DNA of 64,000 nucleotides from Asparagopsis taxiformis (Eukaryota > Rhodophyta > Florideophyceae > Bonnemaisoniales > Bonnemaisoniaceae): NCBI GenBank assembly GCA_030407315.1, contig JALQPE010002389.1, forward strand, positions 1 through 64,000, in the 5' to 3' direction. Under the pieces are notes generated by a model that made no database searches, was not told where the DNA came from, and saw only the letters and a program-made list of their open reading frames with translations. Position 1 is the first letter of the stretch. The number at the start of each line of letters is the position of its first letter. The position numbers and the translations under genes were made by a program. This document shows positions 54,022-63,739 of this stretch, in pieces.

Positions 54022-54538
54022 CTACTTATCGGAGGAGGAAGAAGCCTTAGAGGCTTTAGCGGCTTTGAGAGTCTTTTCGATGCCACGGTGGCGGCTACCG
54101 CGGAGGTGGTTGTCGAACTCGCTCTGGGTGCGAACGATGACACCGCAGGGCTTGCAGACCTTGAGACCACCTTCCTTGAGGCGTTCGATAGTCTTCTTAT
54201 GTCTAGAGCCGCTGAAGTGTGCGACTCTAGACTCGGCGGAGTTGAGAAAGACGTTGCAGTGATGGCACCTCGAGCGGTTTGCCTTCTTGTGAGCGGCGTA
54301 CTTCTTCTTGTTATCCCTCCTTTCGGCGATGCTATAGGCTTTGCGGAAGACCCGGTTTTGAAGAGACTCCCCCTCGCGACGAAGCCTGGGAGGCTGCTCG
54401 TCGGTGCGCGGTTCCACGCGGTCTTCGTCACTGCTAGACACTGCAGAGAGAAGATAACAAGAGAGTTAGAAGTTATACCGATCAATACTAAGGTCTAAAC
54501 CTTGAAATAGACCGAAAGGTGAAAGGTATAAACTTACT
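54022..54538 (-). CDS. Two-zinc-finger protein encoded upstream of copia gag-pol, with 5' intron
   Basis: 139-residue basic protein with two C-x2-C-x12-H-x5-H fingers of the U1/JAZ/matrin type: C59, C62, H75, H81 and C96, C99, H112, H118. Such fingers often bind double-stranded RNA or RNA-DNA helices. The frame has no ATG: its first codon reads GTG, directly after the 3' splice site TTCTCTCTGCAG. A donor, CACAA/GTAAGT, lies 97 bases upstream (intron 54537-54441), and TTCTAACTCT is a good branch site. Splicing joins the final A (54538) to TG (54440-54439) and so creates ATG, giving MSSSDEDR. The exon upstream of 54538 would be untranslated. It is co-oriented with the copia genes and 184 bp upstream of gag-pol. 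Extra ORFs in this position are unusual for copia elements. Confidence 0.8.
54441..54537 (-). other. 97-nt intron in copia leader that completes the start codon
   Basis: GTAAGTTT ... TTCTAACTCT ... CTCTCTGCAG on the minus strand: consensus donor, branch site about 30 nt from the acceptor, polypyrimidine tract and AG. The junction CACAA/TG forms the ATG of the zinc-finger ORF. Confidence 0.75.
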
Positions 54539-54737
54539 TGTGGAAACAGTTGACAATAAAACCAAACGTTCGATGAGTTTATTCGGTGATATGTAAAGGC
54601 TATAACGCTATACCGATCAGGACAAGGTCACTGTCTTACAAGAGCAGGACCGAGTTGAGAAAGGTATAGACTAGCCAATATAAAAGCAAAGGTCGATTCC
54701 AGTAATTGGGCCTTGAATGGCCCGGTAGCCGAGTCGG

Positions 54738-54857
54738 TTGCCGGGTGGCGACAGAGGTTGCCGGGTGGCGACAGAGGTTGCCGGGTGGCGACAGAGGTTG
54801 CGCGGTGGCGACAGAGGTTGCGCGGTGGCGACAGAGGTTGCGCGGTGGCGAAGGAAG
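54738..54857. repeat. 20-bp tandem array in copia leader (six units)
   Basis: Six head-to-tail copies of a 20-mer: three read TTGCCGGGTGGCGACAGAGG and three carry CGCGG in place of CCGGG; the last is partial. It lies in the untranslated leader, where packaging or dimerisation signals are usual in retroelements; no function is shown. Confidence 0.9.
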
Positions 54858-55055
54858 AACGCGGCGATGGCCGCAAGAGCGTGGAAAACACTCTACGCAA
54901 GAGCGCAGACGCGCGGGAAGGCGCAGCACGGCAGAAAGGCGAATAAACGAAAACAAGACAAAACGAGTTGAAAACAAGACGAAAGAGATAAGAGAACGCC
55001 GACGCAAGCGACGCACTTACCGAAGCGCGAGAGATATTGAAACGACCTACGAGCG

Positions 55056-55071
55056 CGCTGGGCCCATAACC
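55056..55071 (-). other. Copia primer binding site matching initiator tRNA-Met anticodon arm
   Basis: Directly inside the 5' LTR the plus strand reads CGCTGGGCCCATAACC (55056-55071), the sequence of the anticodon stem-loop (CAT) of eukaryotic initiator tRNA-Met. The element strand is its complement, so the primer would be an internal tRNA fragment, as described for Drosophila copia and Ty5. Confidence 0.8.
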
Positions 55072-55559
55072 TGTTGAAACGAATTGGTCGCTTACCGAGC
55101 GTTTATTGAATCTGCGAGCTCACTACATTATTTGTATTCTCGCCGAGGTGCGCCGGCGGTGCTAAGGACAGCCTGTTCATGGCTGCTCCAGACAGACTGT
55201 CACTGACAGTCTGTCCTAGCAAACACCCGCTGCCAATCTGGTACACGTGGGCTTCTCTATCATATCACCCACACGTGTACACTTATCATAACATTTTCCC
55301 TCTGCCATGATGGCAACCCATCCTGGCATTTCTAATTACTAATTGAACGTATGACAAACAAATTGAAACTTCAGACGCTATTATCTCCATGAAGAAAGGT
55401 CGTAGAAGCTTCGGAGAAGTTGCTACCCGACTAATTCGGGCACGCTGAACACGATTAGATAGGTTTCGGAGCGCCTAGAGCACTCCTTCTAGGAGAAATC
55501 GAGGGTCAAAGTTTTCTCACGTAATTGAGCCCCTCAGGGCCAATTCCAGTGCTTCAACA
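55072..55559 (-). repeat. 5' LTR of copia element
   Basis: 488 bp, about 99% identical to 49273-49760; followed on the right by target duplication GTCGT and gypsy gag. Confidence 0.94.
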
Positions 55560-56673
55560 GTCGTATACGCGTTACTGCGTCATATGCGTCTGCTAGGACA
55601 TTGTCCGTCGCGTAGCGAGCCAGAAGGGCGTTAACGGCTTGAGGCCAAGTGATCTGCTGGTGCAGGTGGTTGAGAAGCTTGCGCTTTCGCGCCTCAGCGG
55701 CGATAAACCGTTGAGGTTCTCCTTCCAGGAAATACTTGAGTAACTTGGTAGCTTCTCCCTCCGAGACTCCGCATGAATCACATGCATCTTGAAATTCCGC
55801 GAGGAACCGGAGGATATCGATGGGTTCCGTACCATCGAACGGCGTGAATGACGCGTTGAAATTACGGATCTTCTCCGTTAGCTTATACAAGCTTCTTGAT
55901 TTACCCATTGGGGTATCAGTCGTTAGGGACTTGTTCTTGAGTCGGTAGTACCGATAGGAGACCACTAGGTCGAACGCGGGTTCGCGGGCCTTCAAAGGCA
56001 CTAAGCCTTCCTCAAGAGGTCCTTCTTCATCATCCCACGAGGGATTTTCCGGTGCAGATCCGGTGGCACGAGTGTGCTGTCTCGTGCGAGAGATATTCCC
56101 TGTTTGGGATAGTGATTCGGCGAGGGCGTCGACACGGTCCGACAGGTGTCGGGTTGCTTCTGCAACTTGATCCAATCGGGGATCTTCTTCTTCCTCCCTA
56201 CCGGATGTAGGGTCAGGGAAGTCAGCCGATCGGATGCGGCGAGCAGGAAACTCCTGTTGTCCTAATGGACTGGCACTAAAGCCGTGAATCGAAAGCTCCT
56301 CCAGACGAGTTTCCAAAAGGGACACGCGTTTAGCGAATTCGGCTTTGACTTGATTCCAGGTTTCCGCTAGGAACTCGGCGTCCCGATCTAGGGTGGCTTC
56401 TCGGCTGGCGGCCATCAGCTTTGGCTCGACCAGTTCCATGACGGTTTCGACCGTAGCGTCCACGATTTCCGCCCTGCGGTCTTGAACAGTCTTCTCGACG
56501 ACGGTGCTGAATTCAGCCTTGAATTCTTCCAACCGTTCGTTGAAGATTCGGTCGGCCCGGTCTTGCAGGGTGTTAATCACCACGCCTTCTTCGGCGATCA
56601 GATCCGAATCGGATAAGTCGCTGGCAGGCGCTATGTCCTCACTAGAGGGTCCCGTTGTAGGGTTACGAGGCAT
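55560..56673 (-). pseudogene. gag: Gypsy gag, 5' part
   Basis: Starts at the ATG at 56673 (MPRNPTTGPSSEDIAPASDL). Residues about 20-150 are acidic and helical with coiled-coil character; residues about 285-370 (FDGTEPIDILRFLAEF, then ARYATDNVLADAY) have the look of a retrotransposon gag capsid domain. The frame is broken at 55560 by the copia insertion; the last eight residues before the stop in that frame come from the copia LTR. Confidence 0.88.
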
Positions 56674-56730
56674 CGTGAAGATGATTGTGAAGGAAAATTT
56701 CTCTCAAAGAGACTTACCCGAGGGTACAAG

Positions 56731-56750
56731 GTTCTAGGTCGAGAGACCAA
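56731..56750 (-). other. Gypsy primer binding site
   Basis: On the element strand TGGTCTCTCGACCTAGAAC starts one base inside the 5' LTR. The tRNA whose 3' end matches is not one I can name. Nearly the same string follows LTR ends at 31043 and 63642. Confidence 0.75.
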
Positions 56751-57433
56751 TGTAGCAGGTAGAAAATCCGCTAGAGCGGCAAACTACCCGACAGGTGTCC
56801 CGAGCCTCGGTAGAGGAAGTGGTAGAGCAGATGAACCTTATAGGTACCCGGCGGGTAGTCTCGTGAGAGAGAAGGGATCGCTACCCGGAGGGGGTTGTGC
56901 GATTATAGCGCTCACGCGAGATGCGTATTAATGGAGCGAGATGACGTAATCCGTCGAGCTGTTGGCTAACCCTAAGGTTTTCCCGGAGAGGGGTTGAACA
57001 ATAGGTATGCGAAAACTGTTCCTGTGGGTCGTAATTCCACTTGAGTTTACGTTACTCTAGAAACCGTGCCTACTGGCTATTCCAGTGGCCGTTTTATACT
57101 AAGTCTACTGTAAGCTAGGGTTAGTGGTTAGGAATAAATATCCAGTTAGTGACCAATCAGAACCCAATTACTGGCGCTCGCCTACCCGCGAGGTCATTGC
57201 CAATAGGCTTACATTGTAATGTATGGCTGATCAGCCTAAGTTAAAATTTGCCCCTTGTGGGGTCTTGGCCGGGGCCGATAGGCCCGGGTGGGGTTATTTG
57301 TCAGCCTTAGCTGGTCCTAAGTATAGGAAACACGCCAGTTGGCTGGTGCCTTCTGATTGGCACATCCCGTAAGTGGGTACCCAATAGGGAAGCGACACGG
57401 CTCGATCAGCGAGGACTGCCAGGCGGTAAGACA
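56751..57433 (-). repeat. 5' LTR of gypsy element
   Basis: 683 bp, ending GGTAAGACA on the plus strand; TATA-like TTAGTATAAAA on the element strand near 57092-57102. It drives gag-pol leftward. Confidence 0.93.
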
Positions 57434-58519
57434 GTCTGTGCACATGGCTTCGTGGAATCGATGGCGGTCGATCGACTGCGCACGCGCTTTCGATCTCACC
57501 AACACCGACCGCCAACGAGTAAGTTTAACGCGTCCGCGAAGTGATGGCAGAAGAAGTGACGCCTCCTGTGGCAGGATTCTATAGAATCGTCTATAGACGA
57601 TCAGGATCCCGCCGTAAATGGCTATTCAGAATCTCGCATCCAGTGCCTGAAGAACCCATCAGCAATATGTTAGTGTCTTGGGAACGAATGTTGAAAGCTT
57701 TCAGGCGAGGTTCTGGACTTGCGGTACGGCAAATCTCCGGTCGTGCTGCTCGACAAAGTTCGGGCCTCACTATCCAGCAAGGTTCTGGTCACTGGCCGAG
57801 TGGCACTCGGCTAGAACAGGTTCAGGTATCTCTGTTCATGCTAGTTTGAGCACAAATGACCGCGAGCGTATGGATAGAAACGAATCAGGAATTGTGGGTA
57901 CTTCCGGACAGATATCTGGATGGTATGGAAGTGGCTACTGTCGCAGACCATCTGAGTGGTTAGTGGCACACCTTCAGATCTGTAACTTGGGTGTTCTGTC
58001 AGAAGACTTTGGTCGAGTAGGATCCGCTGGCAGTGCTGGGGCCAGGTAGATCGGGTGCCTCTATGATCCATACAGACTCCTTAGCATCGGTTATCGAGTA
58101 TTCCTGTAGCAGCACTGCGGTTTACATTCAAATATGTACCGTCGTATGGAAACAACCTCTACAATCGCCTTCGCTACCATCTTCAAAACCACGTTCTGTT
58201 TCTCCTTGTCCTTCACACTTTTCCAATTCGTCACTCCCTCACTATTGTCGATTCCAGTCAGGCTTCTCATTAGCTGCAGGGCCTTGAATACATCTCTTAT
58301 TTGATACTCGGTTTCCTGCACCATTCGCTGCACCCTCCGTATAAACAGGCAATGTCCATTTTCGTTGTCTATGCTAAACCGCGGATTTGTATCTCAGCAC
58401 TCATCTAGCTTCTGCCGATAGAAAACAGTATTGATAATCATTCCACACTTCCCATTCATACGGAATCACTCCAGAAAAACATCAACTCCTTCATGGTCCA
58501 CTTCCTAGCCGTAAGTTCT
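57434..58519. other. Region without recognisable genes
   Basis: Right flank of the gypsy insertion. The frame at 57544-57849 contains a run of GGTTCTGG/GGTCTG-like repeats and resembles no family. Nothing else is supported. Confidence 0.35.
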
Positions 58520-60390
58520 AGTGACAGAATCACCATAGCAATCCTTGCAGTCTGCATCACACAGATCATCTTACGCAGTGCGTGCTGCCCAGGTGGTTAT
58601 TCGGCCCTATCCAGAAACACTTTCAGGCCTAGTGCAACCAGTAGATCTGAAATGGAAATGGACGTCCGGTGAATGACCTGCGCAATTGCATTGCTGGCCA
58701 GCCCAGAAATTCTAAAATTTCAGTCAGAAAAAAATTGCAAAATTATATCGATTTGGGCGGTCGAAAGTGCCGTACGGCACACCCCCATCTCAAAAACATG
58801 TTCACATGTGCATGTTTTTGAGAATAGCTCAAAAAATAAAGCAATTCAGGACGTCCGCCGGACATAGGCTTGATTCTAATTTGGCCACAACGGCCCCAGA
58901 AGCTACCAAGCGCCCCGAGCGGCCCCTCCCCGCTCACTTACCCACTCACGCCCATCTTGCAGAAACGTTCCTGCTGGCCTCATCCATGCCTTCACATCCA
59001 CATCATAATCCTCTGCTGAGCTGTTCAGCTTGGACGCTCACTGGAAGTACTCGTCTTCGACGTCCGCCAATGCAGGACAACACCATGAATACTAAACCCA
59101 CCGTGGATCTCAGTCAACGGTGGGCGTCCTATAAATGACTGCTATAGAACCATTGCCCCAAGCCCTCCAATTTGGACGTTCAGCCAACAGCGATTGCTGC
59201 TCTACCTCCTTGGTCGTTCTCCGATGCATGTAAATGCGTCAAAGTACGACCGATGGGGCAGTCCAAACGATTTGCACCAGTGCACGCCTAGGGATACCAC
59301 AAGGTTCGTCGTACACACACAAACACACAAACAACCACGCACTGCAGCACCCAACTTTCGCATGCGTCAGTGATGTGCTGCTGCAGTGTGTATGCGCCGT
59401 GCGGTAGCAAGATTTCCATGCTTGCAGCGATTGACATCCAGACATCCAGCTGCCGACCAGGGAAGCCGTTTGCAGCCGATTCCCTCTTGTCTGCATGGCA
59501 TCTCGGTGCTCTCAACACTTGCTTAGTTGCTGCGATGCGAGCAAATGTGCAGCAATCGCCTAACTTGAAATGGACGTCCACTGGAAGTCCGGCTCGCTTA
59601 CATTGCTGGTCAGCCCTGAAATTCTAAAATGTTGGGCTGCGAAATAGCTGCAAAACTGTATCCATGTGCAATATTCGACCAACCTGAAATGGACGTCCGG
59701 TGAATGTCCAGCTCAATTGCATTGCTGGCCAGCCCAGAAATTCTAAAATTTCAGTCAGAAAAAAATTGCAAAATTATATCGATTTGGGCGGTCGAAAGTG
59801 CCGTACGGCACACCCCCATCTCAAAAACATGTTCACATGTGCATGTTTTTGAGAATGGCTCAAAATTCAATTCAAATCAGGGTGTCTAATCTGGCCACAA
59901 CGGCCCCAAAAGAAGCCAGCCGACGCCCCGAGCGGGGCCATCGCTGGCTTCTGTAAGCACCAACTGTAAGCAAAGCCACATCTCACGAAGGGTCAATTCC
60001 AGGCTCAGGCTCAATACGCCAGGGCGAAGTTTTGGTCCTTGTTTCGGCATACTCCCACCCCACTTTCTCACGACAAACACTACTCACCCATCATGCTGCA
60101 CATACTACGTGCACTTCGTATGAGCAGTGGGCCCACCTGCGTGGTTGCTGTAATGCGTAGATGTGAGTAGCACACGAACAACCCAAAATAGACGTCTGGT
60201 GGATGTCCGGCTCAATTGCATTGCTGGCCAGCCCAGAAATTCTAAAATTTCTAAAAAGTCAACTTGGTGGCCCATCATCTCCCGTGCAGGAAACTCTCGC
60301 ACTCATTTCTGATATACGTTTTGACGTGTTTTTTACTTTTACGCATCAGGAAAGGCGTTACGGAAAATTGAGACTACGGCACTTGTGAGC
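58520..60390. repeat. Right arm of the long inverted repeat, partly duplicated
   Basis: Three blocks match the left arm at 34840-35600 in inverted orientation: 58520-58850, 59685-60080 and 60190-60390. GCATTGCTGGCCAGCCCAGA followed by AATTCTAAAATTT occurs near 58688, 59718 and 60218, with a divergent copy near 59598. GGACGTCC(G/A) motifs precede most copies, and the CTCAAAAACATG hairpin is at about 58790 and 59820. The intervening part (58900-59680) holds no gene. Confidence 0.82.
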
Positions 60391-61079
60391 CGCAACGTCT
60401 GAGATAGTGAGTAGAGTTTTTTGTATAGTATTTATATTGTATTCTAAATGTGCGTTCGAGACCTCGTTTGTAATGTTCTCGTGGTTTTGTGGGTATCAGT
60501 TTTGTGCTAACTTCTGGCAGCCCAATGGTGGAATGTACCTGAGCGATCAGTCATCACCTACTGCTAGGTCACACATTTTTCTGGCAACGTGTGCATGGAA
60601 GGACGAATGACCGCCGTAGGAGATGGATTTTCAATTAATTCATTTAAAATAATAAAATTATATTAATTGCGAACTTCATGGAATAAGTTTGTGCTTTACA
60701 GTGGATATTACAGGGATCATTTAAGGGAAGCAAATGGATTGTGATATATATGATTATACCATTTCGATGTTCTCGATCCGGATCTCATCATTCGGGAGTT
60801 CAGAGACCATGGCTTGGGCCATTATTAATCTCAATACCGGCGATGATATGGAGTATGCACAGCAGGACTTAAGCTGACGTTGAAAGCTGTCCAGTCGAGG
60901 CCGCAGGTTACACTTCTCCGCCGTCACTGACTGAGGTTCTTTGGCCGTGTTTCCTTTGTTTGGTGTAGAGGATAGAACGACGGTGAGTATGCCAGTTTGG
61001 AGAGTATGCAGCGAGGAAAGCGTGTGTTTTGAGTCGTACTGTTGTCGTTGATGCGATATTGATTCATTAGAAGCTTCAT
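60391..61079. other. Region without recognisable genes
   Basis: AT-rich in the middle (60620-60760). The minus-strand frame at 60754-61095 is non-repetitive but unrecognised, and overlaps the start of the array to the right. Confidence 0.3.
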
Positions 61080-62400
61080 GAGTCATGGTTTGCATGTTGT
61101 GAACGATGGGAGGCAGGTAAGTAAGTGAGTCTCGCGGGTGTGCAATAAGGGATGCATTGGTTTTTAGTCTGACTGTTCTGGTTCATTTTGATGTTGTTTA
61201 GGTGGTGCAGGAATAGTGATGAAGTAAGGTAAGTTTCATTGAGCTTAAAGACGGGTTTCGCGATGAAATGGAATGCTAACTACATTTGTTCGTTGCACGA
61301 TTTGTGACTTATTGGTTGTATTGTGTGCATGATGCAACGAGATGAAGAGGTTAAGTGCGTTCTGAGGGTATGAATCGAGGGAAGTGTTTGTTTTGAACTT
61401 GACTGTCGTCTTTTATGCAATATTTATTTATTGGGAGCTTAGTGAGTCATGGTGCATATTTGCTGAAGGGTGGAAGGGAGGTAGGCGAGCATTTAAGGGG
61501 TGCAGTGAGTGGAATGTGGGTTTTGAGTCTGACTGCTGTGGTTGATGTTGATTTTGTGTAGGTGATTCTGGAATGGTGATGACGGAAGGTAAGTTACATT
61601 GAGCACCTAGTTAAGTTGCGCGAAGATATGGAATGCTGACTACATTTTTTTGTACAATTTTTGACTTATGGTTTCTATTGTGTGCAGGATACAACGAGGG
61701 TAAGTGAGTTCTGAGGGTATGCAGCGAGGGAAGCATGGGTTTTCAGTCCGACTGTTGTTGTTGTTGATTTCGATTTTTTGTAGGTGATGCAGGAATGGTG
61801 ATGACGGAAGGTAAGTTTCATTGAGCGCCCAGTCCGGTTGTGCGAAGATGTGGAATGTTGACTTCATTTGTTGGTTGTGTGATTTTCGACTTTTGGTCTG
61901 TATTGTGTGTAGAATGAAACGAGGGTAAGTGAGTTCTGAGGGTATGCATCGAGGGAAGTGTTTGTTTCGAATCTGACTATTGCAGTTGATGCGATATTTA
62001 TTCATTGGAAGCTTATCCAGTCATGGTGTGTATTGTGCCCAGCGAAGGAAAGTGCGGAAGTTTTGAGAGTATGCTGAGAGGGACATGTGGGTTTTGAGTC
62101 CGACTGTTGTTGTTGATTTCGATTTTGTGTAGGTGACGCAGGAATGGTGATGACGGAAGGTAAGTTTCATTGAGCGCCAGGATGTGTTTTGCGAAGATAT
62201 GGACTGCTGACTTTGATTATTCATTGCAAGGTTTTTGCATCATGGTTTGTATTGTGTGTAGGATGGATGAGAGGTAAGTAAGGGAGTTTCTAGGATATCT
62301 GTAGTGGTAAGCGTCGCTTTTGAATCTGACTGTTGGGGTTGATGTTTTGTATGTGATGCAGGAGTGGTGAAGCAGGAACGGCAGGACTCAAGGAGAGTGA
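61080..62400 (+). repeat. Tandem array resembling alternating micro-exon cassettes
   Basis: Units of about 340 bp repeat roughly four times. Each holds two short islands flanked by splice-like borders. A 12-base island (GATACAACGAGG type) sits between TTGTGTGCAG or TGTGTAG and GTAAGTGAG, near 61698, 61910 and 62264. A 27-base island (GTGATGCAGGAATGG... ending GACGGAAG) sits between TTTTGTAG and GTAAGTTTCATTG, near 61562, 61792 and 62133, with a diverged copy near 61202. Both lengths are multiples of three. Some copies would contain stop codons if joined, so coding is not shown. Confidence 0.6.
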
Positions 62401-62930
62401 AGAACGGATCTAGGAAGATGGGGAATGAAGCTGTGAGGTGTTTCTGGTATGTGTATATTTTGGGGCATACGATAGAAGTGAGAGTGGGTTTCAAGTGGTG
62501 TAAGATTTTGCTGACCATGTTCGTGTTTGATGTCTTGATGATTTAATGGGCTGGGGTGGTGTCGAGGAAAGCGGGGATGGTATTGGGAAGAAGCGGATTT
62601 TTTGTAATCAAGGTCGTGAGGGTTCTTGAAGTATGTGCGAATGGTGGTGCATGGCGTTAGGATGGTAGGGAGAACGGGATAGTGAGGGAGATGGGTGATC
62701 GACGATATGCTGACAGGTATTTTGTATTCTGGCTGGATACGTATTTCATATTCTGGCTGGATATATATTCCGTATCCTGGCTGGATACGTATTTCCTATT
62801 CTAGAGAGACGTATTGTATACGAGCAGTTTCGTAAATGAGAGAATAAAATACGGTCCGATATGGGCCCTGAATTTACCATCCGCTGTAATTTCTTCCCTC
62901 CCGGTTTTCGCTGATATATTGTATACTGGA
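62401..62930. other. Region without genes; short tandem repeat
   Basis: Contains about three copies of a 25-26-bp repeat, TATTCTGGCTGGATACGTAT, at 62717-62800. No gene is visible. Confidence 0.5.
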
Positions 62931-63640
62931 TGTCGGGTCCTAGTATTCCGCCATATGTACTAGAGAAAGTTGTAGTATACGTGGCAATTCCGAAATTGCA
63001 AATAATTACGATTTCCGCGGAATTACGAATTTCCGCAGACCCGAGCGATAACAGCAATGCACGAACATTGCTGGCGCGTGCGCGCGCGCAACCGGCACAC
63101 GTGTGCAACGAACGTATTGGCAACGGCCACCGGACCAACGGGTCCCTACGTGCGACCCACAAGGTCCTTTCCCATTCGGGGACGTTACGAGCAGTGTTTA
63201 CACTGTAAAACGATGCCATCGTGGCTAAATAGGTATTGGCATCGAGCCGGGAGGGAAAGGGGACAAGACATCGATCGGGCAACGTGCTCTAGTCTACGAC
63301 TGACTTCTACGTTACGTATTACGTTTTCGCCTAACGAGGCTTCGTCTCCGTCGAGCTGCGTACTCCCTACCCATCGCCACACGTGAGGCTGATCGCGTGT
63401 AGTGCCTACGGGCTTGGTTGAGAGCGCCTCCGGTGACGTGCCACCTCGTTCGTTAACGTAGTTCACGCGTGGATCGTTCGTCGTGACGCCCGTGTCTACC
63501 TGCTAATCTATTCTCTACCCTATCCTCTATCTGCTACCAAACATACAGTCAAAACACCAGCGGGTGGACTTATTCGTTTCGTTAAGGACAGCGTGTCCGT
63601 GGCTCGTACCAGCTACTTCTAGAACTAACGTTGTTCCACA
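62931..63640 (+). repeat. Putative 5' LTR of a third gypsy-type element
   Basis: Begins TGTCGGGTCC, ends GTTCCACA (TG...CA), about 710 bp, and is followed after one base by a primer binding site like that of the gypsy elements. TTCTAGAACT near 63618 is shared with the LTR end at 30998. The left boundary is a guess because the partner LTR is outside the window. Confidence 0.5.
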
Positions 63641-63641
63641 C

Positions 63642-63660
63642 TGGTCTTCCGACCTAGAAG
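63642..63660 (+). other. Primer binding site of third gypsy-type element
   Basis: TGGTCTTCCGACCTAGAAG, matching the PBS at 31043 and 56749 apart from a small change in the TCTCTC/TCTTCC stretch. Confidence 0.6.
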
Positions 63661-63739
63661 TTGCTACGAGCATAACGACAACCAACGAGGTTGAGCTCTT
63701 TTACGTTAACGAAAAGCTACGTGCTACAGACTACGGTCT

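Larger units (their letters stand above)
54539..55071 (-). other. Copia leader between the 5' LTR and zinc-finger gene
   Basis: No gene of its own. It contains the primer binding site, the tandem array at 54738-54857 and the presumed untranslated first exon. Reading frames over the array are repeat translations. Confidence 0.6.
49273..55559 (-). mobile_element. Complete Ty1/copia retrotransposon inserted in gypsy gag
   Basis: 6,287 bp bounded by 488-bp LTRs and by the duplicated pentamer GTCGT (49268-49272 and 55560-55564). LTRs differ at about five positions by eye (about 1%). From 5' to 3' on the minus strand: LTR, half-tRNA primer binding site, leader with a 20-bp tandem array, extra zinc-finger gene with an intron, gag-pol in one frame, polypurine tract, LTR. 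The gag-pol frame is uninterrupted, so it may be competent. Confidence 0.95.
38718..57433 (-). mobile_element. Ty3/gypsy chromodomain retrotransposon with antisense ORF, interrupted by a copia element
   Basis: Two 683-bp LTRs (38718-39400 and 56751-57433) bound the element, with about five differences by eye, so insertion was recent. It runs on the minus strand: 5' LTR on the right, primer binding site, gag, PR-RT-RNase H-integrase-chromodomain, then a large ORF in the opposite direction, polypurine tract and 3' LTR. Without the 6,287-bp copia insertion and its duplicated 5 bp it is about 12.4 kb. Flanking bases (CAAGC left, GTCTG right) are not a target duplication. The copia insertion in gag and frameshifts in PR and RT make this copy non-autonomous. 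Confidence 0.92.

Noticed and set aside
54628..55077. Several frames across the copia leader tandem array
   Set aside because: All are repeat translations in multiple phases, inside an untranslated leader.
57544..57849. Plus-strand frame beginning MAEEVTPPVAG
   Set aside because: Second half encodes a short DNA repeat and no family is recognised.
61640..62005. Minus-strand frame with repeated FPRCIPSELTYP blocks
   Set aside because: Reverse reading of the tandem array; the splice-like borders are on the plus strand.
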